Shown piece by piece: positions 20,501 to 31,437 of a stretch of DNA of 64,000 nucleotides. The number at the start of each line of letters is the position of its first letter. Positions within the stretch are counted from its first letter, which is position 1. The notes beneath the pieces are model-generated. The model was not told the origin of the DNA and did not search any database. It saw only the letters and a program-made list of their open reading frames with translations. Source of the stretch: Saccharomyces mikatae IFO 1815 (taxonomy: Eukaryota > Ascomycota > Saccharomycetes > Saccharomycetales > Saccharomycetaceae); NCBI RefSeq assembly GCF_947241705.1, contig NC_079267.1, positions 646,501-710,500 of the forward strand, given 5' to 3'. The translations under genes and the position numbers were made by a program.

Positions 20501-22209
20501 ATGCTCTGTATTGGAGTCCCAGAAACACCCCATGTGTGTATTCTATGAAGTAGACTCGTACATTTAGCAGAGTATGTTGATGAACTACGTAGCATTTGAA
20601 CTTCATCCAGAATAATTCTATAAAACTGCATCAAAGCTAGTGGTGAAGAATAATCATACTTCGGGCTTTTCAATCTTCTTGATCTGATACTGCGGTTAAA
20701 TTCAGCATGATGGACTTCCGTCGCGATAACATTATATGACGTAACTATAATATCATATCGGGATAAATGTTGAACAGCTTCATCTACAGTTTTACAAGTC
20801 TTCATTATCTCGTTATATCCTTTGTAGTTATACCATTTTAAGCAATGCGCGTGTGACTCGATTTCTTCCAGCCATTGTTTTAGGATAGCATTAGGACAAA
20901 TAATTAAAGTTGTTTTTGTTTTTGTTATTGTTCTATTCTCATCATCGATAAACGTTGCCCCCAGGTCGTTTAACTTCCTTCTATTTAGAAGAATTAATGA
21001 CAAAATTTCAATAGTTTTGCCCAACCCCATTTCCTCAGCCAACACCCCTTTTGCACGAATTGGATTGTCATTATCTAAGCTTTCTTTCCTATATTGATTG
21101 TACAAATAAGCAGCATCATCAACTGTTAGGATATAACCCGTTAGTTTGTTCCACAACAATGATGGTCCCGTCTCAGAAGCGCTGCGTACAATCAGTTCAT
21201 AGCCATATGCATAATATTCGTTCATAAATTTTTTGAGTCCAACTTCATCGGTGGTCATAGGTATATCACTAAAAGAAATACCATATCCTTCTTTGATTAG
21301 CATCCACTCAACACTCACCCGCTGGAATGGTAAAAGATTAACCTTTAGGCCTGGTATAGATTGGGATAAGAATGGTTTGATTCTTGATAATCTATCTTTA
21401 CTATATTCCAAGATTTGAGAAGTGAATTGCTTTTGGATGAAATTTGAGTGGATATGAACGTGCTTGTGGTACTGCTCGAATTCATTGTCGTCCCTATCAG
21501 AGTACGTTAGGTCCAATATTTGGTTAGCTTCCAGAGAAAACCGATTGAATTTGTTTTTTAAGAACTTCAGCTTCAAAGTAAAGGACAGTATCCATTTCGA
21601 AGGAGAACCTTGAAGCTGCTTTAATATGATAGGAGAACATTCAAAATCCTTGTAAGACAAAGATAATTCATGTATACGTCTTTTAAGGAGAATTTCAGGA
21701 TCGTTAACATCTGAATTTTTTTTTCTTTTCTTTCTTGACGGCCTCCCCTCTGAGCATTTATGGTTTGCTAACTGTTCTCTCAGGAATTTTTCTTGATTTT
21801 TATGAGCACATATATTCAAAATTAGTGGGAGTTGATTGCCTACAGTAGAATTTGAGTCTTTCACCATTGAAAACCCGATTTGGAATAAGGTTACGGAATC
21901 TGATGAAACAATAATTGTTGCTTCTTTATCATTTTCCCACGGCAAGATTTCTATATTTACACTAAATTTAGATGGAAATTTTGTGTCTTTAGAAAGGAAT
22001 GTGCTCTCTGGTATCTCGATATTTACCGAAGCCACATTAAGTAGTTCTTTTCCGTTCTTACTACTTTTTTGTGTTAGAATCTCTTGTTTCTGATCTAGAG
22101 CTGGCAATACTGCTACTACTGAGTCAAATGAATCACTGTCTAGGAAAAAGTCGCACCTTTCGGCGACTAAGCTGTACTCCCTTGCTACAAGGGTAACTTC
22201 ATCACTCAT
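17548..22209 (-). CDS. IRC20: IRC20, SNF2 helicase with RING E3 ligase domain
   Basis: Irc20 is a large SNF2-family ATPase with ubiquitin-ligase activity, linked to recombination and DNA damage tolerance. In the 1553-residue product the ATPase P-loop region EEMGLGKTIEILSLIL lies near residue 395. The DEAH-like box reads DEVQML, and VSGTPIQSIY is motif III. A C3HC4 RING (CSICLGEVEIG, CGHYFCKNC, CPICKS) lies near 1240. The C-terminal helicase lobe contains GAGLNLMNAKH and GRNNRIGQ. The RING between the two helicase lobes is the Irc20/SHPRH arrangement. A KKRKKNSD basic stretch near 160 may be a nuclear signal. Length is within a few residues of S. cerevisiae (about 1556). Confidence 0.96.
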   Translation of the reverse strand: MSDEVTLVAREYSLVAERCDFFLDSDSFDSVVAVLPALDQKQEILTQKSSKNGKELLNVASVNIEIPESTFLSKDTKFPSKFSVNIEILPWENDKEATIIVSSDSVTLFQIGFSMVKDSNSTVGNQLPLILNICAHKNQEKFLREQLANHKCSEGRPSRKKRKKNSDVNDPEILLKRRIHELSLSYKDFECSPIILKQLQGSPSKWILSFTLKLKFLKNKFNRFSLEANQILDLTYSDRDDNEFEQYHKHVHIHSNFIQKQFTSQILEYSKDRLSRIKPFLSQSIPGLKVNLLPFQRVSVEWMLIKEGYGISFSDIPMTTDEVGLKKFMNEYYAYGYELIVRSASETGPSLLWNKLTGYILTVDDAAYLYNQYRKESLDNDNPIRAKGVLAEEMGLGKTIEILSLILLNRRKLNDLGATFIDDENRTITKTKTTLIICPNAILKQWLEEIESHAHCLKWYNYKGYNEIMKTCKTVDEAVQHLSRYDIIVTSYNVIATEVHHAEFNRSIRSRRLKSPKYDYSSPLALMQFYRIILDEVQMLRSSSTYSAKCTSLLHRIHTWGVSGTPIQSIYNFRMIMSYLKLHPFCDEVDFIRTLQEEIKLRSEADNYTDSDLVCQLKGVRFSIKECMNIFYRYDLCIRHSKADVASQIHIPQQHNFIIPLEFAPIEWDNYLNLWNNFLELSGYNSDGSGSSRVSNAFLNEWLAKLRYICCHALFPEILNTRQKHLHGHSTKISNINDILYSMRIDAFDSLIGYYREKFHLSIKQAQYELEISNKPPKALELLIKIRDHLMIHMSRKFNVEDPFDKSLDLGEDQDEKKPGENGTSLYNASGEQLNAAKDNDNYGDEELLPNHLKKKGLRAMMNLLHDCYFFLGSAYYNLGSRKLEEVDDRNKKKEFERLIYSDFFPKNELEVIEESRLLEQENYANAEILRKTILSSEVKKVDITIKLAKAKYSLSNSDVSLRLMNIEFDHRNDYSSNLAVSRCFKSLSKLIQALNEQSKGFNELLDELLGTIYEPVYNTEDIDTGDKIASNEEYSTSIDSQDKIFSLLGCLEIILNNRDNVLTTDSEVKIPKHLVPEGSIISEYHKQLLNNLQLISGTPLRTIFDELKNSRIVRRISINESEPAIRNFEDYLLQYEVESKNLFKYNKQIRESLKMLGSIYNAKTEYYSQLQRISDSLVSLHSLGSPQLSHLVKTIKKSLGGTLDAKINNTESRLIYLKNLSRLKDTLNENQILSCSICLGEVEIGAIIKCGHYFCKNCILTWLRAHSKCPICKSVCSVSEVYNFKFKNSKESKEKEPEERQEENSDSNQDNLNGVSRVPDLDEVEKLFGSKYKQFPQISEVHQIRIKESFGAKIDFIIKLISYLKLKSEQENNDPPQVILYSQKTEYLKVIGKILKLYYIEYLACLSNTATVGETINNFKLHPSITCLLLNVKTLGAGLNLMNAKHIFLLDPILNNSDELQAMGRNNRIGQDEETYVWNFMIKNTVEENILRYKCILEERKRKEKLKRSNNCDSTEVEKDEEDNDDVKFEISVGDQEVSNEHLWNCFFHSSD

Positions 22210-23108
22210 CTAACGTCAAACAAGTTGGGTTTTCCTACAGTTCATGTCTTCAAACTGTATCTAGAAAGTAACAAATCGACGCATTCGTCAGCCACATTTC
22301 AATTACTGTAAATCTGGAAAAAACGGGTAGCAGTTTGAGAATTCCGAAAAGGGAAAAAATGAGCCCTTTCTTATCCTTCTCAAGAGATGCGACCAGAATT
22401 ACTTCCTTGAGAGCATATAGGAGTAAAGCCACCCTATTCTCCTCGTATGGCCTTGTATTTATGGTCAACTTCCTCTCTCTTATTTGTTAGTTTGCCATTT
22501 AGGAACTCAACTTAAAACTAGGAGTCATTCTACAATATCTTTAAGTTAATCAAGATCCGTTGCGCAGAACTTTTTTAGCGGTTTCTCATCTCCTTATTCT
22601 TGAAAGTACGGAGGCTGGAAAAGAGTCACCACGTTCCATACAACTTCAGTTTTAGTCAGTCACACGAGCACGCTGACATAAAATCTTGCAACCTTCTATT
22701 TTACAGAAAACAAGAAAAATAATAGGATAAAGGGACCTTCGCTGTTGTTGTTTATTCCACTTCAAAATTACTGAGGAGGTTCAAGGTCATATTTATAAAT
22801 CCTACGATTAAAAAAAATAATTCACAAAGAATATCAACTGGTAAAAATCAGCAATAGCCCTTCTCAGCGAAGTCAATCACCATCCTTATTGCTTTATTTA
22901 GCCTATAAACAATTTATCTTTTCAAACAAACGCTTACTAAAAAGGACGAACCGGTCAAAGAGAAAAAAGCGAGTGACATCGAAAAAATAAAAGAAAATAA
23001 AATCTAAGAAAATTAATTCATTATCTGAGCACAAACATTTCAACCGTGTAAGACGAACTTACTGTTAAGTGTATACTTTGTTAAAAATATTGCAACAGAA
23101 TATCGTCG
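22210..23108. other. Divergent intergenic IRC20-RCK2
   Basis: 899 bp, AT-rich, with A/T runs near RCK2 (22970-23010) consistent with a long RCK2 leader. No repeat, RNA gene or convincing long frame seen. Confidence 0.5.
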
Positions 23109-24941
23109 ATGCTCAAAATAAAGGCTCTTTTCTCGAAAAAGAAACCGGGCCAAGCGGATTTGTCTCAGGGATCTAAAAAATCATTCAAGGGTAAGACTAA
23201 GTCGAGCGGTGCGGATAATAGAAATGTTTCCCAGGATATTTCCTCTGCTAATGAAATTTATCAGAATAGAAATACAACTCAGTATTCAAATGCTATCGCT
23301 GATGATCATCATATGAAGTCTTTAACCGATGAATTAGTAGCCACAATAGATTCAGATTCCTCTCCTAGTGATAACATTACCACTGAAAATGTAGAAACAG
23401 TTATTCCTGAATCAGAAATAAATGTTCGTGAAAGTTTTGAAGATCAAATAAGTTATGACCCGTTAATTTCTGATGGATCTCTTCCGGAAGAGAGTGTGGT
23501 TATGGATGATAGTCAAGATGACGATACTGATGATGAACACTTGGAAGATGAAACCCCAGAAAAGTCCTTTCTCGAACAGAAGGAGCTAATGGGTTACAGA
23601 CTAATCAATAAAATTGGTGAAGGTGCCTTTTCAAAGGTCTTTCGAGCCATACCTGCTAAAAATAGTTCTAATGAGTTTCTAAGCAAAAACTATAAAGCCG
23701 TAGCCATTAAAGTTATTAAAAAGGCAGATTTATCCTCAATTAATGGTGATCATCACAAAAAAGACAAAGGGAAGGACAGCACTAAGACTTCTTCTAGAGA
23801 TCAAGTTTTGAAAGAGGTTGCACTACATAAAACGGTCTCTGCTGGTTGTTCACAAATTGTCGCTTTCATAGATTTTCAAGAAACAGATAGTTACTATTAT
23901 ATTATTCAAGAGTTGCTAACTGGCGGAGAAATATTTGGCGAGATTGTCAGATTAACCTATTTCAGCGAAGATTTATCAAAACATGTAATCAAACAATTAG
24001 CACTGGCTGTTAAACATATGCATTCATTAGGTGTAGTGCATCGTGATATAAAACCGGAAAATCTTCTGTTCGAGCCGATTGAGTTCACACCCTCCGTAAA
24101 ACCAAAATTCAGGAAATCGGATGATCCGCAAACGAAGGCAGACGAAGGTATATTCACGCCGGAAATTGGTGGTGGTGGAATCGGTATAGTAAAACTAGCT
24201 GATTTTGGTTTGTCTAAACAAATCTTCTCCAAAAACACCAAGACTCCTTGTGGTACGGTAGGTTATACTGCTCCTGAAGTTGTCAAAGATGAACACTACT
24301 CTATGAAAGTAGACATGTGGGGAATTGGTTGTGTTTTATACACAATGTTATGTGGGTTTCCACCATTTTATGATGAAAAAATTGACACCTTGACCGAAAA
24401 AATATCAAGAGGTGAGTATACTTTTCTAAAACCTTGGTGGGATGAAATTAGTGCCGGTGCTAAGAATGCTGTAGCTAAACTATTAGAATTAGAGCCATCT
24501 AAAAGATATGATATCGACCAATTTTTGAACGACCCATGGTTGAACTCATTCGATTGTCTACCAAAGAAGGGCGAATCTTCACAAAAGAAAGCAGGTACTT
24601 CCGAGAAACGCCATCTACATAAGAAACAATTCCAACTTTTTCAGAGAGATTCCTCGCTACTGTTTTCACCAGCTGCTGTTGCTATGCGTGATGCCTTTGA
24701 CATTGGTAACGCTGTGAAACGTACCGAAGAAGATCGTATGGGAACGCGTGGAGGACTGGGTTCGCTTGTTGAAGACGAGGAATCGGAAGATAATTACAAT
24801 GACGCTCGAGGAGATGAACAACTGGAACAAAACATGTTCCAACTAACTCTGGATACGTCTACAATTTTACAAAGGAGAAAGAAGGTTCAAAAGGATGACC
24901 TGGGACCACAAGTTCCAATTAGTGCCACCATCCAGGAATAG
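23109..24941 (+). CDS. RCK2: RCK2, Hog1-activated CaMK-like protein kinase
   Basis: Rck2 is phosphorylated by the osmotic-stress MAP kinase Hog1 and controls translation elongation, including through elongation factor EF2. The 610-residue protein has a Ser/Asp-rich N-terminal region (about 1-155). The kinase domain (about 157-478) shows the Gly loop [19 protein letters not shown] (ATP lysine), [10 protein letters not shown] (catalytic loop), DFGLSK, and [12 protein letters not shown] (activation segment). A Lys-rich insert is present near 218-230. The C-terminal regulatory region contains [10 protein letters not shown]-like basic sequence and the autoinhibitory/MAPK-docking part. Its paralogue Rck1 is shorter, and position favours RCK2. 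Confidence 0.95.
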   Translation: MLKIKALFSKKKPGQADLSQGSKKSFKGKTKSSGADNRNVSQDISSANEIYQNRNTTQYSNAIADDHHMKSLTDELVATIDSDSSPSDNITTENVETVIPESEINVRESFEDQISYDPLISDGSLPEESVVMDDSQDDDTDDEHLEDETPEKSFLEQKELMGYRLINKIGEGAFSKVFRAIPAKNSSNEFLSKNYKAVAIKVIKKADLSSINGDHHKKDKGKDSTKTSSRDQVLKEVALHKTVSAGCSQIVAFIDFQETDSYYYIIQELLTGGEIFGEIVRLTYFSEDLSKHVIKQLALAVKHMHSLGVVHRDIKPENLLFEPIEFTPSVKPKFRKSDDPQTKADEGIFTPEIGGGGIGIVKLADFGLSKQIFSKNTKTPCGTVGYTAPEVVKDEHYSMKVDMWGIGCVLYTMLCGFPPFYDEKIDTLTEKISRGEYTFLKPWWDEISAGAKNAVAKLLELEPSKRYDIDQFLNDPWLNSFDCLPKKGESSQKKAGTSEKRHLHKKQFQLFQRDSSLLFSPAAVAMRDAFDIGNAVKRTEEDRMGTRGGLGSLVEDEESEDNYNDARGDEQLEQNMFQLTLDTSTILQRRKKVQKDDLGPQVPISATIQE

Positions 24942-25617
24942 AAAATTCCTGTCCTGTTTCTATCCTTCTACTTTTCTCTTTCAAGAGGGTATATAAATAT
25001 CGAACTTCTCCCATACATATATACTTTACAAATATTTTACGGGCGTATATATTCAAATGGTTCAACAAAAAAAGAAAGGCAAGTAAATATTGATTGGCGT
25101 GCCTCATTCGGCATACCTTTGTCTTTGACTACTTTTTCTCATTATTTTTAAAGCAACTTGTCAATCCATGTTAACCCGTCCCTTGGGAAAGGGCCCAATT
25201 ACGTATCGTAATATCATGACGGGCTGGGTAATGGATAGGAAGTAAAAGAAAAAAAAATAAAATAAAGAAAAGGCGGAACAAAAAAAGAAAAGAGTCCGTT
25301 TTGTCACTTTCTGCTGCTGTCTCTAAGACCCCACCCATGCACAACCCTAAATTTTTAATCATTTCAAACGGGTAAAAAGAAATGTTTTTCATATTTTTTT
25401 TTTCTTTTTTTGCGTTGGTGAAAATTTTTTCGCTTTCTCGAGTACAATTATCTCATCTCATCTTACATATAAGATAGGAAATTTTATAAAACCTTTTGCA
25501 TCAAAATTTTAATGGAAATCTCTCTCACATAATCCTTTCATTCTCTTCCTTTTCTTGACTTATTTTCGAAAAAAACTGTGTATTTTTCTAGTTCGAATCC
25601 ATCGATAACATTAAAAG
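24942..25617. other. Intergenic RCK2-YEF3
   Basis: 676 bp holding the RCK2 3' end and the YEF3 promoter: a Rap1 site (25332-25341), homopolymer A and T tracts (25240-25420) and a pyrimidine-rich stretch before the ATG, all typical of a strongly expressed translation gene. Confidence 0.6.
25332..25341 (+). promoter_or_regulatory. Rap1 binding site upstream of YEF3
   Basis: CACCCATGCA fits the Rap1 core consensus CAYCCRTRCA at every position. It lies 277 bp before the YEF3 ATG, a typical distance for a Rap1-driven translation gene, and is followed by T-rich tracts. Confidence 0.65.
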
Positions 25618-28600
25618 ATGTCTGATTCCCAGCAATCCATTAAAGTTCTAGAAGAACTCTTCCAGAAGTTATCTGTTGCTACTGCTGACAACAGAGATGA
25701 TATCGCTTCTGAAGTCGCTTCTTTCTTGAATGGTAACATTATTGAACATGATGTTCCAGAACACTTCTTCTGTGAATTGACCAAGGGTATCAAGGACAAG
25801 AAGACCGCTGCTAACTCCATGCAAGCTGTTGCTCATATTGCTAACCAATCTAACTTGTCTCCATCTGTCGAACCATACATCGTTGAATTGGTTCCAGCTA
25901 TTTGCAGCAACGCTGGTCACAAGGACAAGGAAATTCAAACTATTGCCAGTGAAACTTTGATTTCTATCGTCAATGCTGTTAACCCAGTTGCCGTCAAAGC
26001 TTTGTTGCCACATTTAACTAACGCTATCGTCGAAACCAACAAATGGCAAGAAAAGATTTCTATTCTTGCTGCTTTCTCCGCTATGGTTGATGCTGCTAAG
26101 GACCAAGTCGCTCTAAGAATGCCTGAATTGATTCCAGTTTTGTCAGAAACTATGTGGGACACCAAGAAGGAAGTCAAGGCCGCTGCTACTGCCACCATGA
26201 CTAAGGCCACCGAAACTGTTGACAACAAGGATATTGAACGTTTCATTCCAAGTTTGATTCAATGTATTGCTGACCCAACTCAAGTTCCAGAAACAGTCCA
26301 TTTGTTAGGTGCTACTACTTTCGTTGCTGAAGTCACCCCAGCTACTTTGTCTATTATGGTTCCATTGTTGTCTAGAGGTTTGAACGAAAGAGAAACCGGT
26401 ATCAAACGTAAGTCAGCTGTTATCATTGATAACATGTGTAAGTTGGTCGAAGATCCACAAGTTATTGCTCCTTTCTTGGGTAAATTGTTGCCTGGTTTGA
26501 AGGGTAACTTTGCTACCATTGCTGATCCAGAAGCCAGAGAAGTTACATTGAGAGCTTTGAAGACTTTGAAAAGAGTTGGTAACGTTGGTGAAGACGACGT
26601 TATCCCAGAAGCTTCTCATGCAGGTGATGTTTCTACTACTTTGCAAGTTGTTAACGACTTGTTGAAGGAAGAAACCGTTGCTCCAAGATTCAAGATTGTT
26701 GTTGAATACATTGCCGCCATTGGTGCTGATTTGATTGACGAAAGAATCATTGACCAACAAGCTTGGTTCACTCACATTACTCCATACATGACCATCTTCT
26801 TACACGAAAAGAAGGCTAAGGACATTTTGGATGAATTCAGAAAGAGAGCTGTTGACAACATTCCAGTTGGTCCAAACTTCGATGATGAAGAAGATGAAGG
26901 TGAAGATCTATGTAACTGTGAATTCTCTTTGGCTTACGGTGCTAAAATCTTGTTGAACAAAACTCAATTGAGATTGAAGAGAGCTAGAAGATATGGTATC
27001 TGTGGTCCAAACGGTTGTGGTAAATCCACTTTAATGAGAGCTATTGCTAACGGACAAGTCGATGGTTTCCCAACCCAAGAAGAATGTAGAACCGTCTATG
27101 TTGAACACGATATTGATGGTACTCACTCTGACACTTCTGTCTTAGATTTTGTTTTCGAATCTGGTGTCGGTACCAAGGAAGCTATCAAGGACAAATTGAT
27201 TGAGTTTGGTTTCACCGATGAAATGATTTCTATGCCAATCTCTGCCCTATCTGGTGGTTGGAAGATGAAGTTGGCTCTAGCTAGAGCTGTGTTGAGAAAT
27301 GCTGATATCTTGTTGTTAGATGAACCAACTAACCATTTGGATACCGTTAATGTTGCTTGGTTAGTTAACTACTTGAACACTTGTGGTATCACCTCCATTA
27401 CTATTTCTCACGATTCTGTTTTCTTAGATAACGTTTGTGAATATATTATCAACTACGAAGGTTTGAAGTTGAGAAAGTACAAGGGTAACTTTACCGAATT
27501 TGTTAAGAAATGTCCAGCCGCTAAGGCCTACGAAGAATTATCTAATACCGAATTAGAATTCAAGTTCCCAGAACCAGGTTACTTGGAAGGTGTTAAGACT
27601 AAGCAAAAGGCTATTGTCAAGGTTTCCAACATGGAATTCCAATATCCAGGTACTTCTAAACCCCAAATCACTGACATTAACTTCCAATGTTCTTTATCCT
27701 CGAGAATTGCTGTCATTGGTCCAAACGGTGCTGGTAAGTCTACTTTGATTAATGTCTTGACTGGTGAACTATTACCAACCTCTGGTGAAGTTTACACTCA
27801 CGAAAATTGTCGTATTGCTTACATCAAGCAACACGCTTTTGCTCATATCGAATCACATTTGGACAAAACTCCATCCGAATATATTCAATGGAGATTCCAA
27901 ACTGGTGAAGACAGAGAAACTATGGACAGAGCTAACAGACAAATCAACGAAAACGATGCTGAAGCTATGAACAAGATCTTCAAGATTGAAGGTACCCCAA
28001 GAAGAATTGCCGGTATTCACTCCAGAAGAAAGTTCAAGAACACCTACGAATATGAATGTTCTTTCTTGTTGGGTGAAAACATTGGTATGAAATCTGAAAG
28101 ATGGGTTCCAATGATGTCCGTCGACAACGCTTGGATTCCAAGAGGTGAATTGGTTGAGTCTCATGCCAAGATGGTTGCTGAAGTTGATATGAAGGAAGCT
28201 TTGGCTTCTGGTCAATTCCGTCCATTAACCAGAAAGGAAATTGAAGAACATTGTTCCATGTTGGGTTTGGACCCAGAAATTGTTTCTCACTCCAGAATTA
28301 GAGGTTTGTCTGGTGGTCAAAAAGTTAAGTTGGTCTTAGCTGCCGGTACATGGCAAAGACCTCACTTGATCGTTTTAGATGAACCTACCAACTATTTGGA
28401 TAGAGACTCTTTGGGTGCTTTATCTAAGGCTTTGAAGGAATTCGAAGGTGGTGTTATTATCATTACTCACTCTGCTGAATTCACAAAGAACTTGACTGAA
28501 GAAGTCTGGGCTGTCAAGGACGGTAGAATGACTCCATCTGGTCACAACTGGGTTAGTGGTCAAGGTGCTGGTCCAAGAATTGAAAAGAAGGAGGACGAAG

Positions 28601-28752
28601 AAGATAAATTCGATGCTATGGGTAACAAGATTGCCGGTGGTAAGAAGAAGAAGAAGTTGTCTTCTGCGGAATTGAGAAAGAAGAAGAAGGAGAGAATGAA
28701 GAAAAAGAAGGAATTGGGTGATGCTTACGTTTCTTCTGACGAAGAATTCTAA
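25618..28752 (+). CDS. YEF3: YEF3, translation elongation factor eEF3
   Basis: eEF3 is the fungal ribosome-bound ATPase that helps release deacylated tRNA from the E site during elongation. The 1044-residue protein has N-terminal HEAT repeats (about 1-315), a four-helix region, and an ABC1 domain (Walker [10 protein letters not shown] near 463, signature ALSGGWKMK, Walker [14 protein letters not shown]). ABC2 follows (Walker [10 protein letters not shown] near 701, signature LSGGQKVK, Walker [13 protein letters not shown]) with a chromodomain-like insertion near 810-870, then a Lys-rich C-terminal ribosome-binding tail. Codon use is extremely biased (TCT, GTC, AAG, TTG, AGA), as expected of one of the most abundant proteins. 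Its paralogue Hef3 has weaker bias; position and bias favour YEF3. Confidence 0.98.
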   Translation: MSDSQQSIKVLEELFQKLSVATADNRDDIASEVASFLNGNIIEHDVPEHFFCELTKGIKDKKTAANSMQAVAHIANQSNLSPSVEPYIVELVPAICSNAGHKDKEIQTIASETLISIVNAVNPVAVKALLPHLTNAIVETNKWQEKISILAAFSAMVDAAKDQVALRMPELIPVLSETMWDTKKEVKAAATATMTKATETVDNKDIERFIPSLIQCIADPTQVPETVHLLGATTFVAEVTPATLSIMVPLLSRGLNERETGIKRKSAVIIDNMCKLVEDPQVIAPFLGKLLPGLKGNFATIADPEAREVTLRALKTLKRVGNVGEDDVIPEASHAGDVSTTLQVVNDLLKEETVAPRFKIVVEYIAAIGADLIDERIIDQQAWFTHITPYMTIFLHEKKAKDILDEFRKRAVDNIPVGPNFDDEEDEGEDLCNCEFSLAYGAKILLNKTQLRLKRARRYGICGPNGCGKSTLMRAIANGQVDGFPTQEECRTVYVEHDIDGTHSDTSVLDFVFESGVGTKEAIKDKLIEFGFTDEMISMPISALSGGWKMKLALARAVLRNADILLLDEPTNHLDTVNVAWLVNYLNTCGITSITISHDSVFLDNVCEYIINYEGLKLRKYKGNFTEFVKKCPAAKAYEELSNTELEFKFPEPGYLEGVKTKQKAIVKVSNMEFQYPGTSKPQITDINFQCSLSSRIAVIGPNGAGKSTLINVLTGELLPTSGEVYTHENCRIAYIKQHAFAHIESHLDKTPSEYIQWRFQTGEDRETMDRANRQINENDAEAMNKIFKIEGTPRRIAGIHSRRKFKNTYEYECSFLLGENIGMKSERWVPMMSVDNAWIPRGELVESHAKMVAEVDMKEALASGQFRPLTRKEIEEHCSMLGLDPEIVSHSRIRGLSGGQKVKLVLAAGTWQRPHLIVLDEPTNYLDRDSLGALSKALKEFEGGVIIITHSAEFTKNLTEEVWAVKDGRMTPSGHNWVSGQGAGPRIEKKEDEEDKFDAMGNKIAGGKKKKKLSSAELRKKKKERMKKKKELGDAYVSSDEEF

Positions 28753-29152
28753 TCTTTTTGATCATTGTTCCTCCGGTTTTCCCCAAGATTTTTATTGATC
28801 AATAATTTATTATGTATATTTTAATTTCTATGTTTTTGTAATATTGTTTATTCTGGTAAAATATAGACGCAATTTCCTTATTATAAAGAGACGCATTATT
28901 TAAAAGATAAGCGATTTTCCTTGTCAGCCCGATCTTCATGTACATTCTCAAGCTTTTAACCATGTGGAGAATATAGTCGCTTCATACTTCTTTCGGCAAG
29001 AGGGTAACGAAACTTTTTTCACATTGAAAAATAGAAATAGACGACGTACCATATAGAATGATTGTAAATGAAAGTAGCACATTCTTGTTTCGGAAAACTG
29101 AGGAATAACTACTACGTAACGTTTCAATTCCTGTATTAACAATATTGTGGAA
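28753..29152. other. Intergenic YEF3-SSP120
   Basis: 400 bp. The first ~100 bp are AT-rich with TATGTATATT-type polyadenylation signals for YEF3; the rest is the SSP120 promoter. Nothing else seen. Confidence 0.5.
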
Positions 29153-29857
29153 ATGAGGTTTTTGAAAGGATTATTACTTCCTTTGGCTTTGGCTTTATAT
29201 AAAGTAACTGCCACGGCAGAAATGGGATCAGAAATTAATGTGGAAAATGAGAAGCTGCCTGAAGGTTTAACCTGGGAAGAATGGCATATGGACCATGAGC
29301 ACCAGTTGAAAGACTACACTCCAGAGACTTTCTTTGCGTTGCACGATGTTAAGAAGAAGGGATATTTAGATGATAACGATATTTTATCCCTTTATGGGTT
29401 GAACCGTGAAGAAATTGTGGGGACCGGTGATGGCATGGGGCAACATGATGAATCTGAAAAAATTGACAGTGAAACGGCTAAACGTGTTGTTAAATTCATA
29501 ATGAAACTGCTAGATGTTGATGATGATACCAAAATTACTAAGGAGGAGTATCTAGAATTCGCAAAGAGAGGAAACAAGTTCCCTGATCTTGGGGTTGGAG
29601 TAGGTCACCATTCTGATTTTGAACTAGAATATGAAATACATCACTGGAATAAGTTTCATAAGGACAAAGATCCAGAAGTTAAAGTCGTACACAAAGAAGA
29701 CATAGAACATGAGTTGCTTCATCATGAACATGAAATAGAACACGAAGAAGAAGTCCAAAGAGGCGCTTCGAGAGCTACCGTAATAACAGACGATGAACTA
29801 GAATCTAGAATAGAACTGGAAAATATACCCGAAAAATTCAAGAATGGCATTTTTTAA
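29153..29857 (+). CDS. SSP120: SSP120, EF-hand protein of the early secretory pathway
   Basis: Ssp120 is a soluble lumenal protein that associates with the cargo receptor Emp47 in ER-Golgi traffic. The 234-residue product starts with a signal peptide (MRFLKGLLLPLALALYKVTA). Two EF-hand-like segments follow: ALHDVKKKGYLDDNDILSLY (degenerate) and LLDVDDDTKITKEEYLEFA (good Asp/Glu ligands). The C-terminal half is rich in His and Glu. The ATG at 29153 is chosen because it gives the family length and an intact signal peptide; an in-frame GTG six bases upstream is not needed. Confidence 0.92.
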   Translation: MRFLKGLLLPLALALYKVTATAEMGSEINVENEKLPEGLTWEEWHMDHEHQLKDYTPETFFALHDVKKKGYLDDNDILSLYGLNREEIVGTGDGMGQHDESEKIDSETAKRVVKFIMKLLDVDDDTKITKEEYLEFAKRGNKFPDLGVGVGHHSDFELEYEIHHWNKFHKDKDPEVKVVHKEDIEHELLHHEHEIEHEEEVQRGASRATVITDDELESRIELENIPEKFKNGIF

Positions 29858-30264
29858 TGGGCTAGGCACGATGAATGGATTCCCCCAAGAGAATATTCAA
29901 GACGCTATGTATTCAATTAGCATTTAGTAAGTAATCAAAGCACATAAAAAAATATACCGTCACATCGTTGAGACAGCTTCTATATTGCACACGATGTATG
30001 TGCGTAAACCGATCTAGAATTTTATTATTATTCTTATTACGTATTGATTGACCTTTTCTCTCCGATTGTAACAAAAGAGTCTCGGGAAACAGTAGCCCCT
30101 CCTTGTCCCTTAAATATAGAACTTTGAACAGTATAAGTACAAACTAAAAAAAAAATGAAAAGGATCTTCAGTTATATATGATGGCAGAAACACTATTCAA
30201 ATATTATGATAATCCATTCTGCTTTAAAAAAAGACTAGAAAGATATAATTGACACTACTTTACA
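29858..30264. other. Intergenic SSP120-SYM1
   Basis: 407 bp; contains one STRE core CCCCT at 30096-30100 and AT-rich sequence up to SYM1. No other feature. Confidence 0.5.
30096..30100 (-). promoter_or_regulatory. STRE core upstream of SYM1
   Basis: CCCCT (AGGGG on the other strand), the Msn2/Msn4 core, about 165 bp before the SYM1 start. SYM1 is known as a heat- and ethanol-induced gene, so the site is plausible, but a single five-base motif is weak. Confidence 0.35.
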
Positions 30265-30858
30265 ATGAGGCTATTGCGTGTGTATGAAGCGAGCTTAAAG
30301 AGAAGACCCAAAACAACGAACGCAATAATGACAGGTGTATTATTTGGAGTTGGTGACGTTTCTGCCCAATTCCTATTCCCAACATCGAAATTAGACAAGA
30401 GTTATGATTATAAACGGACAGCTAGAGCTGTCATTTATGGTTCTTTGATTTTCTCCTTTATAGGTGACAAGTGGTACAAAATCTTGAATAACAATATCTA
30501 TATGCGTAATAAGCCTCAGTATCACTGGTCTAATATGGTTTTACGGGTGGCTGTCGATCAGTTGGCGTTCGCACCGTTAGGTTTACCCTTTTATTTTACA
30601 TGTATGTCCATCATGGAAGGTAGATCGTTTGATGTAGCTAAATTGAAAATTAAAGAACAATGGTGGCCCACGCTTTTGACTAATTGGGCGGTTTGGCCAG
30701 TGTTTCAAGCGGTCAACTTTTCTGTTGTTCCTTTACAACATAGGTTACTATCCGTTAATGTTGTCGCAATATTTTGGAATACTTATTTATCTTATAAAAA
30801 TTCAAAGGTTACGGAAAAGCACAAGGTACCTGTTCATTATCCTCCAGTGGTTGAATAA
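30265..30858 (+). CDS. SYM1: SYM1, Mpv17/PMP22-family inner mitochondrial membrane protein
   Basis: Sym1 is the yeast orthologue of human MPV17, an inner-membrane protein needed for growth on ethanol at high temperature and for mitochondrial DNA stability. The 197-residue protein shows the family layout of four membrane segments. Signature stretches are [20 protein letters not shown] at the N-terminus, [15 protein letters not shown] in the middle, and [19 protein letters not shown] followed by FWNTYLSY near the end. Length matches the S. cerevisiae protein (197). Confidence 0.96.
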   Translation: MRLLRVYEASLKRRPKTTNAIMTGVLFGVGDVSAQFLFPTSKLDKSYDYKRTARAVIYGSLIFSFIGDKWYKILNNNIYMRNKPQYHWSNMVLRVAVDQLAFAPLGLPFYFTCMSIMEGRSFDVAKLKIKEQWWPTLLTNWAVWPVFQAVNFSVVPLQHRLLSVNVVAIFWNTYLSYKNSKVTEKHKVPVHYPPVVE

Positions 30859-31437
30859 TTGGATGGAAAATCCCAATTTTAGAGTAATCGAAATTTCGAC
30901 TAGCATGTTTTCGTGACCTTTCTGTTGAAACCGCACACAACCAATAGACTTTCGGCAGATAACAAAACCAAGCACACTAATGCAATAAAAATTTGATTGA
31001 CAGAAGCTAGTTAGTAATCTGTTGTCCTTCACAATTGGACCTCGTCTCAAATTAACTATTTAATTACATAGCGTACTTCTTTTATAGAGAAATTTTTAGC
31101 TTTCGTTTCATTATTATTGCTATTTTTTGGTTTTTTTGGCTCATCTAAGTGAAAGCAATTCACCAAATGCAAGGCTGAAATGGCCTTTGTATTAATATCG
31201 TTGTGGCTTCTGAACCTACTTGCTTAGTGTTTCGTTTTTTTTTGAGATTTTTCATATGCCGTTAAAAGAGGTCAAAATGTAGGCCCGAGGAACATACATT
31301 GTAAATCTCTGCCTTACATATGCACATTAATCTTCCTTCCTGTTTTAGCTATTAGAAATCCAATCAAGGAATTCATTAAATCAAAATTTGAGGAGGATTA
31401 TATTTGAATGTTTCTTATTCAGTATTGGAAGTGAATA
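30859..31437. other. Intergenic SYM1-MCP2
   Basis: 579 bp, both genes on the plus strand. T-rich runs at 31120-31140 and 31220-31240 and no convincing frame. Nothing else recognised. Confidence 0.5.
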